DNA of 64,000 bases from assembly GCA_014621425.1 (NCBI GenBank), contig JAANBB010000139.1, positions 22,765 through 86,764 of the forward strand, given 5' to 3'. This DNA is from Cylindrodendrum hubeiense. Lineage: Eukaryota; Ascomycota; Sordariomycetes; Hypocreales; Nectriaceae. A model generated the notes under the pieces. The model was not told the DNA's origin, did not search any database, and saw only the letters and a list, made by a program, of their open reading frames with translations. The position numbers and the translations under genes were made by a program. Shown here piece by piece: positions 34,557-45,498 of the stretch; position 1 is the first letter of the stretch, and each line of letters begins with the position of its first letter.

Positions 34557-35505
34557 AGGCGCTGTAGCTCACAAGATACGGGATGCCAACCATTTAAGCG
34601 GGGAAGCAACCGAGGAGAGCCTCAACCTGCATCATTACGGACGGCTGCATCGGAGGGTCAATGTCCTAGGAACGTTCTTGGTTTCAGCACTTCATGCGAC
34701 CAAAAAGCATCTTGCGTCATTTCTCTGTTGACGAGACATGGATGCTGATTAGTGATGCACCTCGGCAATTCTGGTGCTACGATGGGCGTCATGTATATTG
34801 ACAGGCAAAGACTTGGCGGGGTCGTGGAAAGTGGCCCGTATATCTCTCATACGATCCATGCCCTGACAAAACTGCTGTTATTGCTTGCTTTCATATTCTG
34901 AGAATTGAGGTTACATTGTCTCAGCCAGGGTCAGGCTGCACTTTCGGCCTTGCCGTCGAGTACTCTCATGTCTTGCGACCTTGTGCCTGTCTCAGCATGC
35001 CGCGGCAGGGCAAGGTGCATGCATTCCTCCCTTGAGAGCCCCGATCTAGCCAATCAATAACTGACTTCTATAGTACAGGGACTGACCGGCTGTCTGCTAA
35101 GAAATGTAGCTGATTGGATGCCGAAATTCAGGAGACAGGGCTCCCTGCTCTAATATTGTGCCTAAGGCATCGAGAGCTTTGTTACTCGATGAAAGCGCAG
35201 GTTGCGGCTGACTTCGATGGTCAGCTCTTTGTTCTCAACATGATTCGTCGCCTGGTTTGAAAACCACGAAGCCTCGAAATGCAGTCCGTTTCGTCAGGCT
35301 TGCGCTGCTCCTCTCCGCCCGATACCAATTCAATGTCGCCAGGCTTTGGGCCCATTTGCAGTCACTCTTGCGGAGTCCGAGCGATCCCTTATTCAATTCC
35401 TTTACCCAATAATTCGTGCCAGGAGCCTTCTCGTCTATAATTTTCCTGTTCAAGGATATAAAGTCACCGCTGCAGATAGCAAGCTCGACTAGGCCAGATT
35501 TCATC
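34557..35505. other. Intergenic region between divergent genes
   Basis: Nearly 1 kb upstream of both the kinase and the second zinc-cluster regulator. A 90-codon frame on the minus strand (35235-35507) overlaps the regulator start and shows no domain. No clear TATA box was found. Confidence 0.35.
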
Positions 35506-37947
35506 ATGGTATGACCCTACTCTCAGTCCCCTCAAATATTTTCGCGATCTTTGGGAGGCTTTGTTAACTAAACTTATCAGACAATTTCAAGTCCACCGGT
35601 CATCCTATCATCAGGACTCAATCCGACCCTTCAGAATGTCCAGGAAGCGGCGACACTTATGGGGATGCCGATGAAGGAATTCTGTTCGCGTATGCGAATT
35701 GTGCCACCGCCAGACATCGACTCTGTCTCGGCAGGTCGGCAAGATTTCGATGATATCCAGCGCCAAAATGAGTTGGAAACAATCTCTGCCACTCAAGCCG
35801 ACATTATTTCTCGATCTTTCTTGGAACATTCCGACCCGGACGATGTGGAATCATGGCTAGGATTAGACGGACCAGGCCCATTTGATTACGATCTCCTCGG
35901 ATCACTTGATGATTTCGCTCAACTAACTACACCCCATGATGGTCCACACCATGTGCTACCAGAGGATTCCAGTCTTGTGGCCGAGAGACCTGAACCTGGC
36001 TCAATTACCCAAGACCAACTCAACCTACCGACAGCCAACATAGTTGGAGCCTCCCCGGGGATCAAAAGCTCACCAACCGGCCATAGTGAACAAGATAGCT
36101 TGTCAAACCAAGGTACTTCAGGGGAAGATTCTTCTAATTTTATCCCAACACCGGACACCGAATCTTCCATAGATTTGTCGGTCAGTTCCAGTCATGATGC
36201 AACAGATGAGAGAGCAATCACACCAGAGGAAGAACAGCTTACTCTTAACGCTCTCATGTTGGGGCCATGTAGTAAAGTTTGGGTTGTACCTCGGGTAAGT
36301 CAATTCTCCCCCCTCCGTTTACTTATAGTCGTTGAGGATAAATTGCAGAGGACTCGCCGTCGGCGGAAACCCAGAGGCGTGGACCAGGAGTCAAAGAGAA
36401 CGGCGGATGACGGTGCCGTAATAAAACGAGCTCGAAGAGGTCCATTTAAAGACGAGAAATTTAGACATGAAACGGCGCAGACGAGACTTACTAAATCATG
36501 CATACGATGTAGGATGCAGCAAATTCGCGTACGATATATTTCCCGCCTACTCCATGTCCACAGTTTCTGCCCTAACATCTTATCCCAAGTGTTTTCAAGA
36601 TCCGCTTGACCCACACGGAGTCTGCCTCACATGCAAAAATGTCAAACGTCCGATCACTTGCACACTTCCATGTCTCCGATGGATCATCACGGATTCGTCA
36701 CTCTATCGTGAGCAGGATATGCCGTACCAATTGTTTAGCCGAAGATGGAAAAGTATGGATCTCGTCGACATCGATACCTGGGCATCGGATGACGTCAAGA
36801 CTGTCTACATATCTCAGACATATCTTGACGCGCCGCACGTCGCTAAAGTTAGGGAATTCATCCCAGTTGATGGTGACATGGTTGAAGAACAGTGGATGAC
36901 TGGTTCAGAGGTCAAGACTCATCCAGTTCCGAGATATGCCCTTGCGAATATGAAAGAGTCAGCAACAATTATTGAAAACTTCATCGATGCAAGTGTTGGG
37001 AGATATATCTTAGGTACCATTGGAGGACTAAACGATCTGCTTTGGCAGACATACTTCTTTGCCTTCTCTTATCAGCGACAGGCAAAGGTGAGTGCTTTCT
37101 TTACTTCATAGCGTGGAATAGTTTGATACTGACACTTTTGGCGAAGACAAAAGTCGAGCAAGAGCTCCTCCTAAATTGCTTCCGGCTTTGGGTTGCATGC
37201 CGCAAGACTAGTCACCCTGAACACATATACGGTGAAGACAAACTAGGTGGAGCGGCTGTCGACGACCCTGAGAGCCCGTTCTTTAATTTAGTTCCAGCAC
37301 CTGTCCTTATCACGGTCCAGCTAGAATGTATTCTATATTCTAGGGTTCTTCGGCCCAAGGCTGATCAGGTTCTCCGCAAGCTCAATGAACTGGTTAGGAA
37401 AAACAAGCGGGAATACTGGATGACAATCTACCTCACTATGTTTATCCTCCTTCACAGCTGCTCCATGATTACACGACGCGACTGGGAAACTGCTAGACAG
37501 TATAATCTTCATGTGAGTCGCCTGGATCCCCCACACGTCACATCTCACAATCATCTGATTCACTTTTTAAGGAGGAATTTGCAAACCCCGAGAGCATCAG
37601 AAAGCACCACAGCGGTTGTCAGACAATGTTGGCTCACTTCCACTACATCAATAAGGGTGTTTTGCCTTTTCATATGACAGGCGACGACAAAGGCCTGAGA
37701 GAATTAAAACAGAATGCAGACTTGAACGATGGTGAGGTCGAGTTTGTGCAGCTTACCTCGAGATTAGTAAACGACAATCAAAGAGGCAAGTTTCCACTTT
37801 GTTAAGACATGAAGCGTCGATTTTCACTAACACACGCACTCCACTGCAGATTTCGAGATGGTCCGAGAGAAAAGATTATTTGACCATGATCTATTTTGGG
37901 TCTCTCAACTCTACGACCCGAAATGGAAACCTGGTCCAACTGCGTGA
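35506..37947 (+). CDS. Zn2Cys6-type transcription factor with a central, intron-split zinc cluster
   Basis: Seven exons are proposed: 35506-35508 (the ATG alone), 35581-36294, 36349-36528, 36590-37087, 37147-37512, 37572-37785 and 37850-37947; 2073 nt, 690 aa. The cysteine cluster is internal (about 290-323): C-x2-C-x6-C-x10-C-x2-C-x8-C, with an intron exactly before the third Cys, followed by PCLRWIITD. This layout belongs to a common fungal regulator family with a long acidic/Ser-rich N-terminus and a helical C-terminal half (YWMTIYLTMFILLHSCSM). The first intron directly follows ATG, and the last has a GC donor. The 54-nt intron 36295-36348 has no stop and is a multiple of three, so it could be retained. 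If the first splice is wrong, translation may begin at 35659. Confidence 0.85.
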
Positions 37948-39061
37948 TTGTTCATCATGTGCGAGATAAATCGACTAGTAACGGTAGAATTGGTATCAAG
38001 ATAACGTAGTGCTCACGCACGTTTCAATTCATTCATCAAGATTATTGCTATTCGCATACACGCCAATTACTATTTGCACACAAAGAAAGATATTATAAAT
38101 CCTGTTAATACTCATTAGATTGCAGGATGAGGGATGCAGTTAATGACGATGGAAATGCTTGAGTTTTTTCCTCTCTAAAGAGTTCTACAACAGGCATCTT
38201 AAAGTAATTAAGAGGTAATAGAAAATGCGATATCGGGCTATGAGGGTCTGCGATACCTGTTCCGGCAGTCTCCCAAGCAAGCCCCTAATCTGGCCTAGGA
38301 TTAGAACTTTGGGGTATTATTAAGATGAAGAAAATATAATCGGATTCCGTGTGTACCAAGAGATAGCTGTGTGTGGTACGTAACCAACGTAGGTGGTAGG
38401 ACTTATTAGAGAGTGAGGGGGTAGGTATGAGCTTCGGATGTAGACAGCAGAACGGGCACTTGGTATGTGTGGATGAACTTATGATATGGATAGAGCGGAA
38501 TAAAACGAAAGGATGGAAAAGAGGTAGTTATAAAGGGCATACACTCGGGTAGTGGGGTTCAGGGCAAGGCAGTTGGAGACATAGGGTAATTTCGAGCTGT
38601 GGATTTAAATAATAGGATAGGTAATTAAGTATAGGCAAGAGGTTGACTTATTTAATAAGTTGAGCTTTAAATATCCTATTAGCATGATGGAATTGTTTTC
38701 TAGAGGTGGGAGACTACACATCCAGTCTCTTTATCTTCTGAGCAAGTGACTTAGATAAAGCATGGGTCCCACTAGATACAATGGTCATATCACAAGGCAA
38801 TGCCGAAGTCTGCCAGTGTCCCCTGTTTACATTATTATAATTTGATATTATACTATTGTAATGTTCTAGCTTAGTATCCGGCTAAACGGTCAATAGCAGT
38901 AAGTAGAAACCAACTATTCTCTGGTATGAAAAGTGGGTTTGTAATAATGAAAAAGAGCAGAGATCAAATGGTTAAAATAGAGCGAAGCCCTACTATAACC
39001 AGGCATTTACCAATCCAGAAAGACCAGCAAGCAATACCAAAACTCTGCAACACCTTTGGCT
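37948..39061. other. AT-rich intergenic region
   Basis: About 1.1 kb of AT-rich sequence. The part from 38150 to 38700 looks like degraded, transition-mutated DNA, with many TA steps and stops in every frame, probably a mobile-element relic. No gene or motif is supportable. Confidence 0.4.
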
Positions 39062-39548
39062 TTACTCTGAGAGTGAAATTGTAATAGAGACAGCACCAAT
39101 AGCTCCTCCCTCAGGATTCGAGGGCACAAGAACAACAGAGTAGGCAGATGTCTTCGGATCATAGTTTCGAATCGCAACTTCGGCACTCGGCATGCCCCAA
39201 GGATATTCCCAATGCACATTGCAGATCTTGGTTTTACCATCATAGAGATCGAAGTCGCCACTCGTGCCCGATGGTGACGCCGGGCGGCCACACGAGCTCA
39301 CACTCTCCATTGTCCCCGGGGCAATAACAATCTTATCGACTTCGCTAGGTGGTATCTCATGTTCCTCTGATCCTTTGAAAAATTTGCCGCTAAATGAAGG
39401 ATTAGCAAGAGCTATCGATGCTTCATCGATAGATAAGCACTCACCTATACAAGACTGCATCCTTAACAGACACGGCATTTTCTTTCATGAGATTCTTAAT
39501 CTCGAAGCTGACCTCTTGCGCCTTGCTATTCCCGTCAGAAGCAGACAT
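39062..39548 (-). CDS. Aegerolysin-family protein
   Basis: Two exons, 39548-39445 and 39389-39062, with a 55-nt intron (GTGAGT...TTTAG); 143 aa, the usual size of the family. The C-terminal half has the diagnostic SCGRPASPSGTSGDFDLYDG, then CNVHWEYPWG, as in fungal aegerolysins (beta-sandwich proteins that recognise membrane lipids such as ceramide phosphoethanolamine or sphingomyelin/cholesterol). There is no signal peptide, also usual for the family. Aegerolysins can act alone or with a MACPF-domain partner to form pores; no MACPF gene is visible in this window. A TATA box lies about 105 nt upstream, and the intron contains a perfect 9-bp hairpin. Likely roles are development, defence or insect interaction. 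Confidence 0.93.
39412..39432. repeat. Perfect hairpin inside the aegerolysin intron
   Basis: The sequence CTATCGATG-CTT-CATCGATAG is a perfect 9-bp inverted repeat with a 3-nt loop, starting about 10 nt inside the intron's 5' end. It would fold in the pre-mRNA and shorten the distance from donor to branch site. It may also be chance. Confidence 0.7.
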
Positions 39549-39650
39549 GATGTGCGAGTTTGATTTTGTAGATGAAAGGTGATGATGAAGTGTGGATATT
39601 TGCTCTGGATGAAGGGCTGTGGAGAAAAGTTATACGCGGGATGATGGGAC

Positions 39651-39660
39651 CTTTTATATA
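39651..39660 (-). promoter_or_regulatory. TATA box of the aegerolysin gene
   Basis: On the minus strand the sequence is TATATAAAAG, ending 103 nt upstream of the ATG at 39548. It is a strong match to the TATA consensus at a spacing like that of the other TATA boxes in this window. Confidence 0.55.
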
Positions 39661-41902
39661 CCATACAATTTAGATAAACCCTATAAAGACATATTCCCTG
39701 TATAGCTACAACTAGAGTATCTACTCCATTTCTAAGACTAGAGGGGCGAATCAAAGAAAAGAATTAAGGGGTAGCTCCTATTACAAAGAAAACAGTCTTA
39801 CTGAAGTAAGATAAATGACGTATATTTATCTCAAATCTAGCATATGGTGTAAATATCGGTCTGTTCAGCCCGCCTCTCACACACACTTTTGTCTTCTATT
39901 CGGTAAATATAACAAACATCGGTCATTTCTACGGGCAATTGTTTGTCTTTGTTTTACAATCAATATACAGAAAGGACTATCCCGCTATACGGGCGAGGTC
40001 GTATTTTTGTCTTCAATTCAACGAGTGAGAGAAGTACAATCCTGTTTATTATGCTAGCGATATCTGATCTTTGTCTTAGACCCCGCGAATAAATGAGCGG
40101 CCGTCCCGTTATATCGGTGATGCCAGCTCTCTGTCTTAGACCTCACGAATTAAAGAAAGGTCGTCCCGTTCTCTTATTACCCCTTTCTGATTTTCAGCTA
40201 TCCCCAGGTAATGCATGGAGTGAAATGTGGAATGCGTATATGTCCGACCTTGGCTAATCAAGATGGTCAGTTATGGTCCCTCTGCCCTGGAAGAAGGATC
40301 GTCCCGTTATTTCGGTGATGCCGACTCTTTGTCTTAGATCCCACGAATAAAAGAGAGGCCGTCCCGGTCTCTTATTACCCCATTCTGCTTTTCAGCTTGC
40401 TCCAGGTAATGCATGGAGTTGAATGTGGAATGCGTATATGGTCGATCTGTGCTGATCAATGTGAACAGTGTGGTCTTTCTACCCTAAGAGCATATTGGGG
40501 ATAGAACAGCACTACCCATGTTGCTTGTATCCTTGTCCTTGCCATATAGTAGTACTAAGTTATCGACTACTGTTTGCCCATAGAAAAGGCTCACTTTACT
40601 CCTTACTATTAAGTTGAACGATGTATATCAGAGAGCTTAGCTTCTTACCTCGGCCTAACATTACCGTCTTCAAGCATTACAATGTCTTATCAGGGGCAGG
40701 TTTCATATACAGACGGCCTAACTGAAGGTCGAGGGTAAGCAATCCACCCGAAGAGATTAAGAAGAAGAAGTACTGCGACGGGGATTATTGTTATTCAGGT
40801 ATGCAAGGTATTGGTGGCACTCACCTTTTCTGGATACAAACAGCGTGATACCTTCAACAGGAGTTCTACGTTACTGAAGTTCATTAGCGCAACCAAATTG
40901 GACAGTGTAGGGGCCAGTCAGTACTAGTAGATATTGCTGTCTCAGAAGGTCGATCAAGGTCGCGATGACTACTATATAAATATACCTCTTTTTTAAGTAT
41001 ACGTGTGCAGTGTATTAAAAATACACTACTCGATTTTAATGAGACGATGTATTGCGCAGTGCTCGATGTGCGAATAACAACACTCGTAATAGGCAAATTC
41101 AAAATCCTCTTACTTCTTCAAACTCATTAGCATCTGTGACCGAGATTTTGTTGCACAAGGAGACACAATCGAATAATATTTACATGATTTGTGGTCGGGG
41201 GGGTGCATAGACACTAATAAACCAACAACCCACCCAGAAGGCAAATGGCAGTGACTGTGGTGATGCAAATAGCGATACGTCCGCAATGAGGGCCGAAGCG
41301 AGGATATGGGACCAGTAATGAACAACATAGACAAGACTGACCGATACTATCTGAGAGTATTGCCTAATCAGACGGGTTACAAAAGAATATCGCAAAAATG
41401 TGCTAGAAATACTAATAATTGATCATGCTAGAAAACCGTACTGAAGATAGCTGACGACAATGGTGAGTGCTGATGATCACAGCCAGTTCCATCGACTTGT
41501 CTCAAGACTCCTCTACATACCACAATGACTGACAAATTGGGTGAACCAACAGCGCTAAAGCTAAGCTGAACCTCCAACAAGGGACAGGCTGCCATCCAAA
41601 GGACTTATATCCCTCTCCAAAGGACCAAGGATCCCAACCCAATAAGTTCGATTACAAAATACAGTAGTTATTATACAACACATCTGTTCAATAAAATAAA
41701 TGAAGTATATAAAATCAGGGATTTCAATCTGAAATATCAACTCCTACATTTGTGATTGTCAGGGTTGGTTAAGAACGAGGCCTATGTTTTCGTCCTGAAA
41801 TTGAGGCCGACGAAGGAGGAAGTACACCGTACACGGTAAAGAAGGAATGCCTCCTCCGTCCATATGTCTTCGGTTCTCGCCCCGCTGCAAAAGCAACTCT
41901 CC
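39661..41902. other. Repeat-bearing gene desert
   Basis: Over 2 kb without a credible gene. It holds the nested tandem duplication at about 40073-40498. A small inverted repeat, GATAAAT-N7-ATTTATC, lies at about 39809-39829. The remaining sequence is AT-rich with only short open frames. Confidence 0.45.
40073..40498 (+). repeat. Nested tandem repeat, 198-bp period
   Basis: The segment starting GTCCCGTTAT at 40103 recurs at 40301, a 198-bp period. The two units share long blocks such as CGGTGATGCC, CAGGTAATGCATGGAGT and GTGGAATGCGTATATG; differences are largely transitions. Inside the units a roughly 38-bp motif (GTCTTAGA...GCCGTCCCG) occurs at about 40073, 40132 and 40330. No coding capacity is seen. 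It may be a decayed element or a local satellite. Confidence 0.8.
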
Positions 41903-43652
41903 TTAATCACATGACCCAGCAACTCTCAGAATCTTACCGTCCTTCCAAATAGGTTCAAGATCCCAATGCCTCTGACCTTCCTTGTTGTCGAACACACGCG
42001 CCCAAGCGAGACGCAGATCATACGGGAGCTTCCAACACATCAGCTCATTGTTCAACCAGATGCGCACGAGGTGGCGCATCGTGTCGGCATCGTTGGCGAA
42101 CGCCTCGCGGCGGTGAAGAATAGCCATGTTGTTGATGAAGCGCAAATCGCCCTTTTCCATTTTCGTTTTGATCTCGTGCTTCCGAGCAATAAAGTGCACG
42201 GCATCCAGCGCCTCAGCCTGTGCTTCCGTGAGGCCGGGGATACCCGCAGTGCGCAGCTCTGAAGGTGCATGTCCGACGAGGAGACGACGGGAAAATGACA
42301 TGATGATCTTTTCATCCTGGTGGTACAGCAGAGCGCGCTTGTAAAAGGCTGGAGTGCGTCCAAATCTGTAAAAGGCCGAAGGAGACAAAATGGTCAGCTG
42401 GCTGCACCATGGGGTTCATATTTAAGAAGTTAGATTATGACATACGTGTCGAATGGCCAGTCGGGCTGGGAAAGGACGTGGATAAGGTCAGGCCGAGTGG
42501 CCGCCAGTTCGTTGTACACTGTCCAAGCTGAGGCGAGAACACTTCGGCCGCCCGATGCGGCGAGGCTTTGCGTAAACAGACAGAGGCAATCATTGACGGT
42601 GTCGGTATGAAATGGCTACCCACGCGAGGTTAATTGATCTAATTGTAGATATCATCGGGAGGGGAAGTGACATACTTTATCTTCACTTGACTGTCGGTCC
42701 TGATCTTCGTCGTTGCGCAAAATCACATGCACTATTCCAGTCATTCCTGGTCAGATCGTGGCCACAATGGATAATAAAGCAAGATTAGGGAAGGGAGGAC
42801 AAACTCAACATAGATCCTCGTTGATCCTGCCTACCTCGACGCTCAGCGATGTAGCTTGAGACTCCAAGGTAGACAACAGTGAGATCTTCGACGACAAAGA
42901 CGTCGGGGTCAAGTCCGCGCACGATGGCAAATCCACGGCCTTCGTAAACGTCATTGCGCGCAGCTTCAAGTCGCTTCCCAAGGTTTGGAAGCGGGAAAGT
43001 CTCGCGAGAGACCTCCTGGCCATCAAGGCCCTGTTCTGTTTTGGATTAGAATAGGTGTTGAGCGAGGTTGGCATCAGTTTGTAATACGCAAAGTATTGCA
43101 ATACTGAAGATGCTCACCCTTGAAGTATGCCAAGGCAAGGTGTATCTCTTCCTTGTCAGCCTCCGTGAGGTAGTACACGTACTCGGTTTCGTCGGGGAAG
43201 CTGTCCTTGTCCCAGACCAGTGGGCCACTCATCTGGGTAGGAAACCCGGACGGCACAGCCGATGGGAGACCACCACCAGCTAAGCGGGCCTCTGAACGAC
43301 GCATAAACGCATCTTCATTCACTTCGTACCCAATATCTGCATACTTGACTTCCTCGGGTTTCTTAGCGGCTTGAAGCAGTACTTTCGCGGCATCGAGACG
43401 GAACCGAGCACGGAGGCCCTGAGAGTAGTCTGGCAAAATTGGTATCAGCGTGATGTCCAAACACTCCCCGTGAAACAAAGCCCAAATATCGATAAGAAAA
43501 CAAATCCAAGACAACAAACTTGATAGATCAATGAACTTTCAAATCGTTGAGAAAGTCTAAAAGTGAAGGCGTAGCTTACAATCCTCAGAGGACTTCCCAA
43601 TTGAGGCGGCGAAGAAGTCTGTGACAGGGAGAACAGCAGTGTCTGGAGCCAT
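41903..43652 (-). CDS. TauD/TfdA-family Fe(II)/2-oxoglutarate dioxygenase
   Basis: Six exons: 43652-43580, 43429-43118, 43035-42805, 42731-42676, 42615-42446 and 42365-41903; 1305 nt, 434 aa. The iron site is PFHTDTVND (His227 and Asp229), with the distal His at about 365 in NNMAILHRRE and the 2-oxoglutarate-binding Arg in HLVRIWL (about 382). LGVSSYIAERRGRQD and FIARKHEI are typical of the fungal TauD-like group. These enzymes hydroxylate small acids; bacterial TauD releases sulfite from taurine, but the fungal substrates are mostly unknown. There is no leader, so it is probably cytosolic. It shares the neighbourhood with other small-molecule nitrogen/sulfur catabolic genes. The N-terminal splice (43579-43430) is long (150 nt) but keeps the frame. 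Confidence 0.9.
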
Positions 43653-45498
43653 ACTGTGTGTCTGAGTGTCTCGGTTGATCAATTGGAGAGAATTGAAAAG
43701 ATTATAGACGTGGAAGAATGAAAAAGGAGTAATTGGTTGAGAAATAGGTGCCAGAGTTTCAACCTGGATGAGATTGTTTGAGGGTGTAAGTCCGTCTAGT
43801 CTAGATAAAAAGAGGCGAGACATAGCATTAAATACTTTTCAGACCAAACCCCCATAATATGTAGCACCTATACTAAACTATTGCAGTCTTCGCTGGTTTT
43901 GACAGAAATAGGCCCGGAAGTCGCGCGGGATACACTCCAGTACCCGAAATTCTGTCCTCGGATCCTCGTAGAGCTCATTTTGAGCCTCAATTCTTGGCAG
44001 AGACGGGAGAATATCGCGGCTCCGGATGATACGAGCGTCAGGTGCATGTGATTATGCAAGTTGATGTCGCAGGAGCAGTCGCTGAAAGAAGGCATCCAAT
44101 GATGGACGTGCCGGACGCACCATTAAAGGAGGGGCATCCGCTCCTTCTCAATATATCACCAGCTTTAATTGGGTAAGCTGGGGTTTCTGTTCGATTAGGG
44201 CATACCGAGATCCTTCGGGAGGGTATCAAGCGGCAAGACGCGGCCAGAGCGGGCTCTGGGAGATCCGTGTTGTCTAGACACGTCATTGAGGCTCTTGCGG
44301 ACTGGTTCCGAATCGTTCCCCACGCAGAATAAGCGGTCATTGTTAATGGCCACACACGAATACTATTAGATACCTGTAACATGAACTAAAATAAAGTTAG
44401 AAATCGTGGAAGGCGCCTCCCAATGCGTTCAATTGCATTGGCCCTTACTCAATGAGACAGAGAGCTCTCAAAGTCTCCAATACAATTCAGGCTACCACCT
44501 TCTTAGGGGTAATTAGAACATGAAAGGTTGAATCCCACTCACACTCTAGTTTGGATATAGAGTAGGTAACACAACCGCTGACCCCCAATCTCAGCCAGAT
44601 GGTGACGCGTTTGTCCGGGGATTCGGCGGCGTGACCGCAGCAGAAAGTTCCACATATCAACCACACTCGCCCTCAACAAGGAGCTCCATTGAAAATGGTG
44701 GTGTGAACGTGGGGGAGTGGAGAGCGTGACAGCAGTAGCCGCAGCCAACTGTATGAGCTCATTGGGCCACCGGCTATAATTGTTGTCATTGCGATCACCT
44801 ATTCATGATGTCAGAGATTCATGAAATCAAGATCAGTTGAGGCTCTTATCTATCTGCCAGCGCAACTTCAGTGGCAAAAAGAAGAGTAGGACAAGTAAGA
44901 TTAGGACAAGTGTAGAATATGAAGATACAGGCCTAAGCAGCGGTGCAAGGAGCGGCCGCCTGCTTACGTTCGTGAGTGTGGCGGTTTCGTCTGAGGAGGC
45001 TCCAAGCAAGGCCAGACCGGTGGGCATCACACATACGAGCACTTGGACACTGGTCATGCTGCTTTCGATGAATTTTAACCCATTTTCAAGCATGCAATTA
45101 AAGAGTGGTTGCGTAAGTGCCTACCAATGTTTAAACTGGTTCCTGACAGTGGCGCCTCGCGTAGGCTTGATGTTGACCAGAATTAGACGATTGAAGCAAA
45201 TAGACTTATTCATCGCCGGATGGATCACAACTACGTGACCAATTTCGTGTGTAAAACAAATGTAATTGGAATGCCCTGGAACTGGGGGGCAGATGTGAAT
45301 GAAAGATGGGGAATATTCTGGCCTCCATTTTTAAGTTCTGGCAGTACTTCTCACGAGGTCGGCACATAGGATCTGAATCAAGGTGAAAACAGGCACCTTC
45401 TGGTAGTTAAGTACTATTTCCTATTGTTGGATTCCAAGAGGCTGAAGTCCTCGGTCTACATATAAGTTACGACTTAATCTAGTATATACAGCTCGTCC
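43653..45498. other. Intergenic region, 1.8 kb
   Basis: The region lies upstream of the dioxygenase and downstream of the orphan gene. The only candidate is a weak 86-codon frame at 44833-45093. No repeat or RNA gene is recognised. Confidence 0.35.
44833..45093 (-). CDS. Possible small hydrophobic protein (uncertain)
   Basis: An 86-codon ATG-started frame with two hydrophobic stretches (VQVLVCVMPTGLALLGAS and LVLILLVLLFFLPL), suggesting a small membrane protein. An upstream ATG exon at about 45210 and a GTAAGC donor inside the frame make a spliced version possible. No family is recognised. It could equally be a relic of a larger membrane-protein gene. Confidence 0.25.
   Translation of the reverse strand: MLENGLKFIESSMTSVQVLVCVMPTGLALLGASSDETATLTNVSRRPLLAPLLRPVSSYSTLVLILLVLLFFLPLKLRWQIDKSLN

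Noticed and set aside
35235..35507. Minus-strand 90-codon frame upstream of the second zinc-cluster regulator
   Set aside because: It overlaps the proposed start of the regulator, has no family features and is not supported by neighbours.
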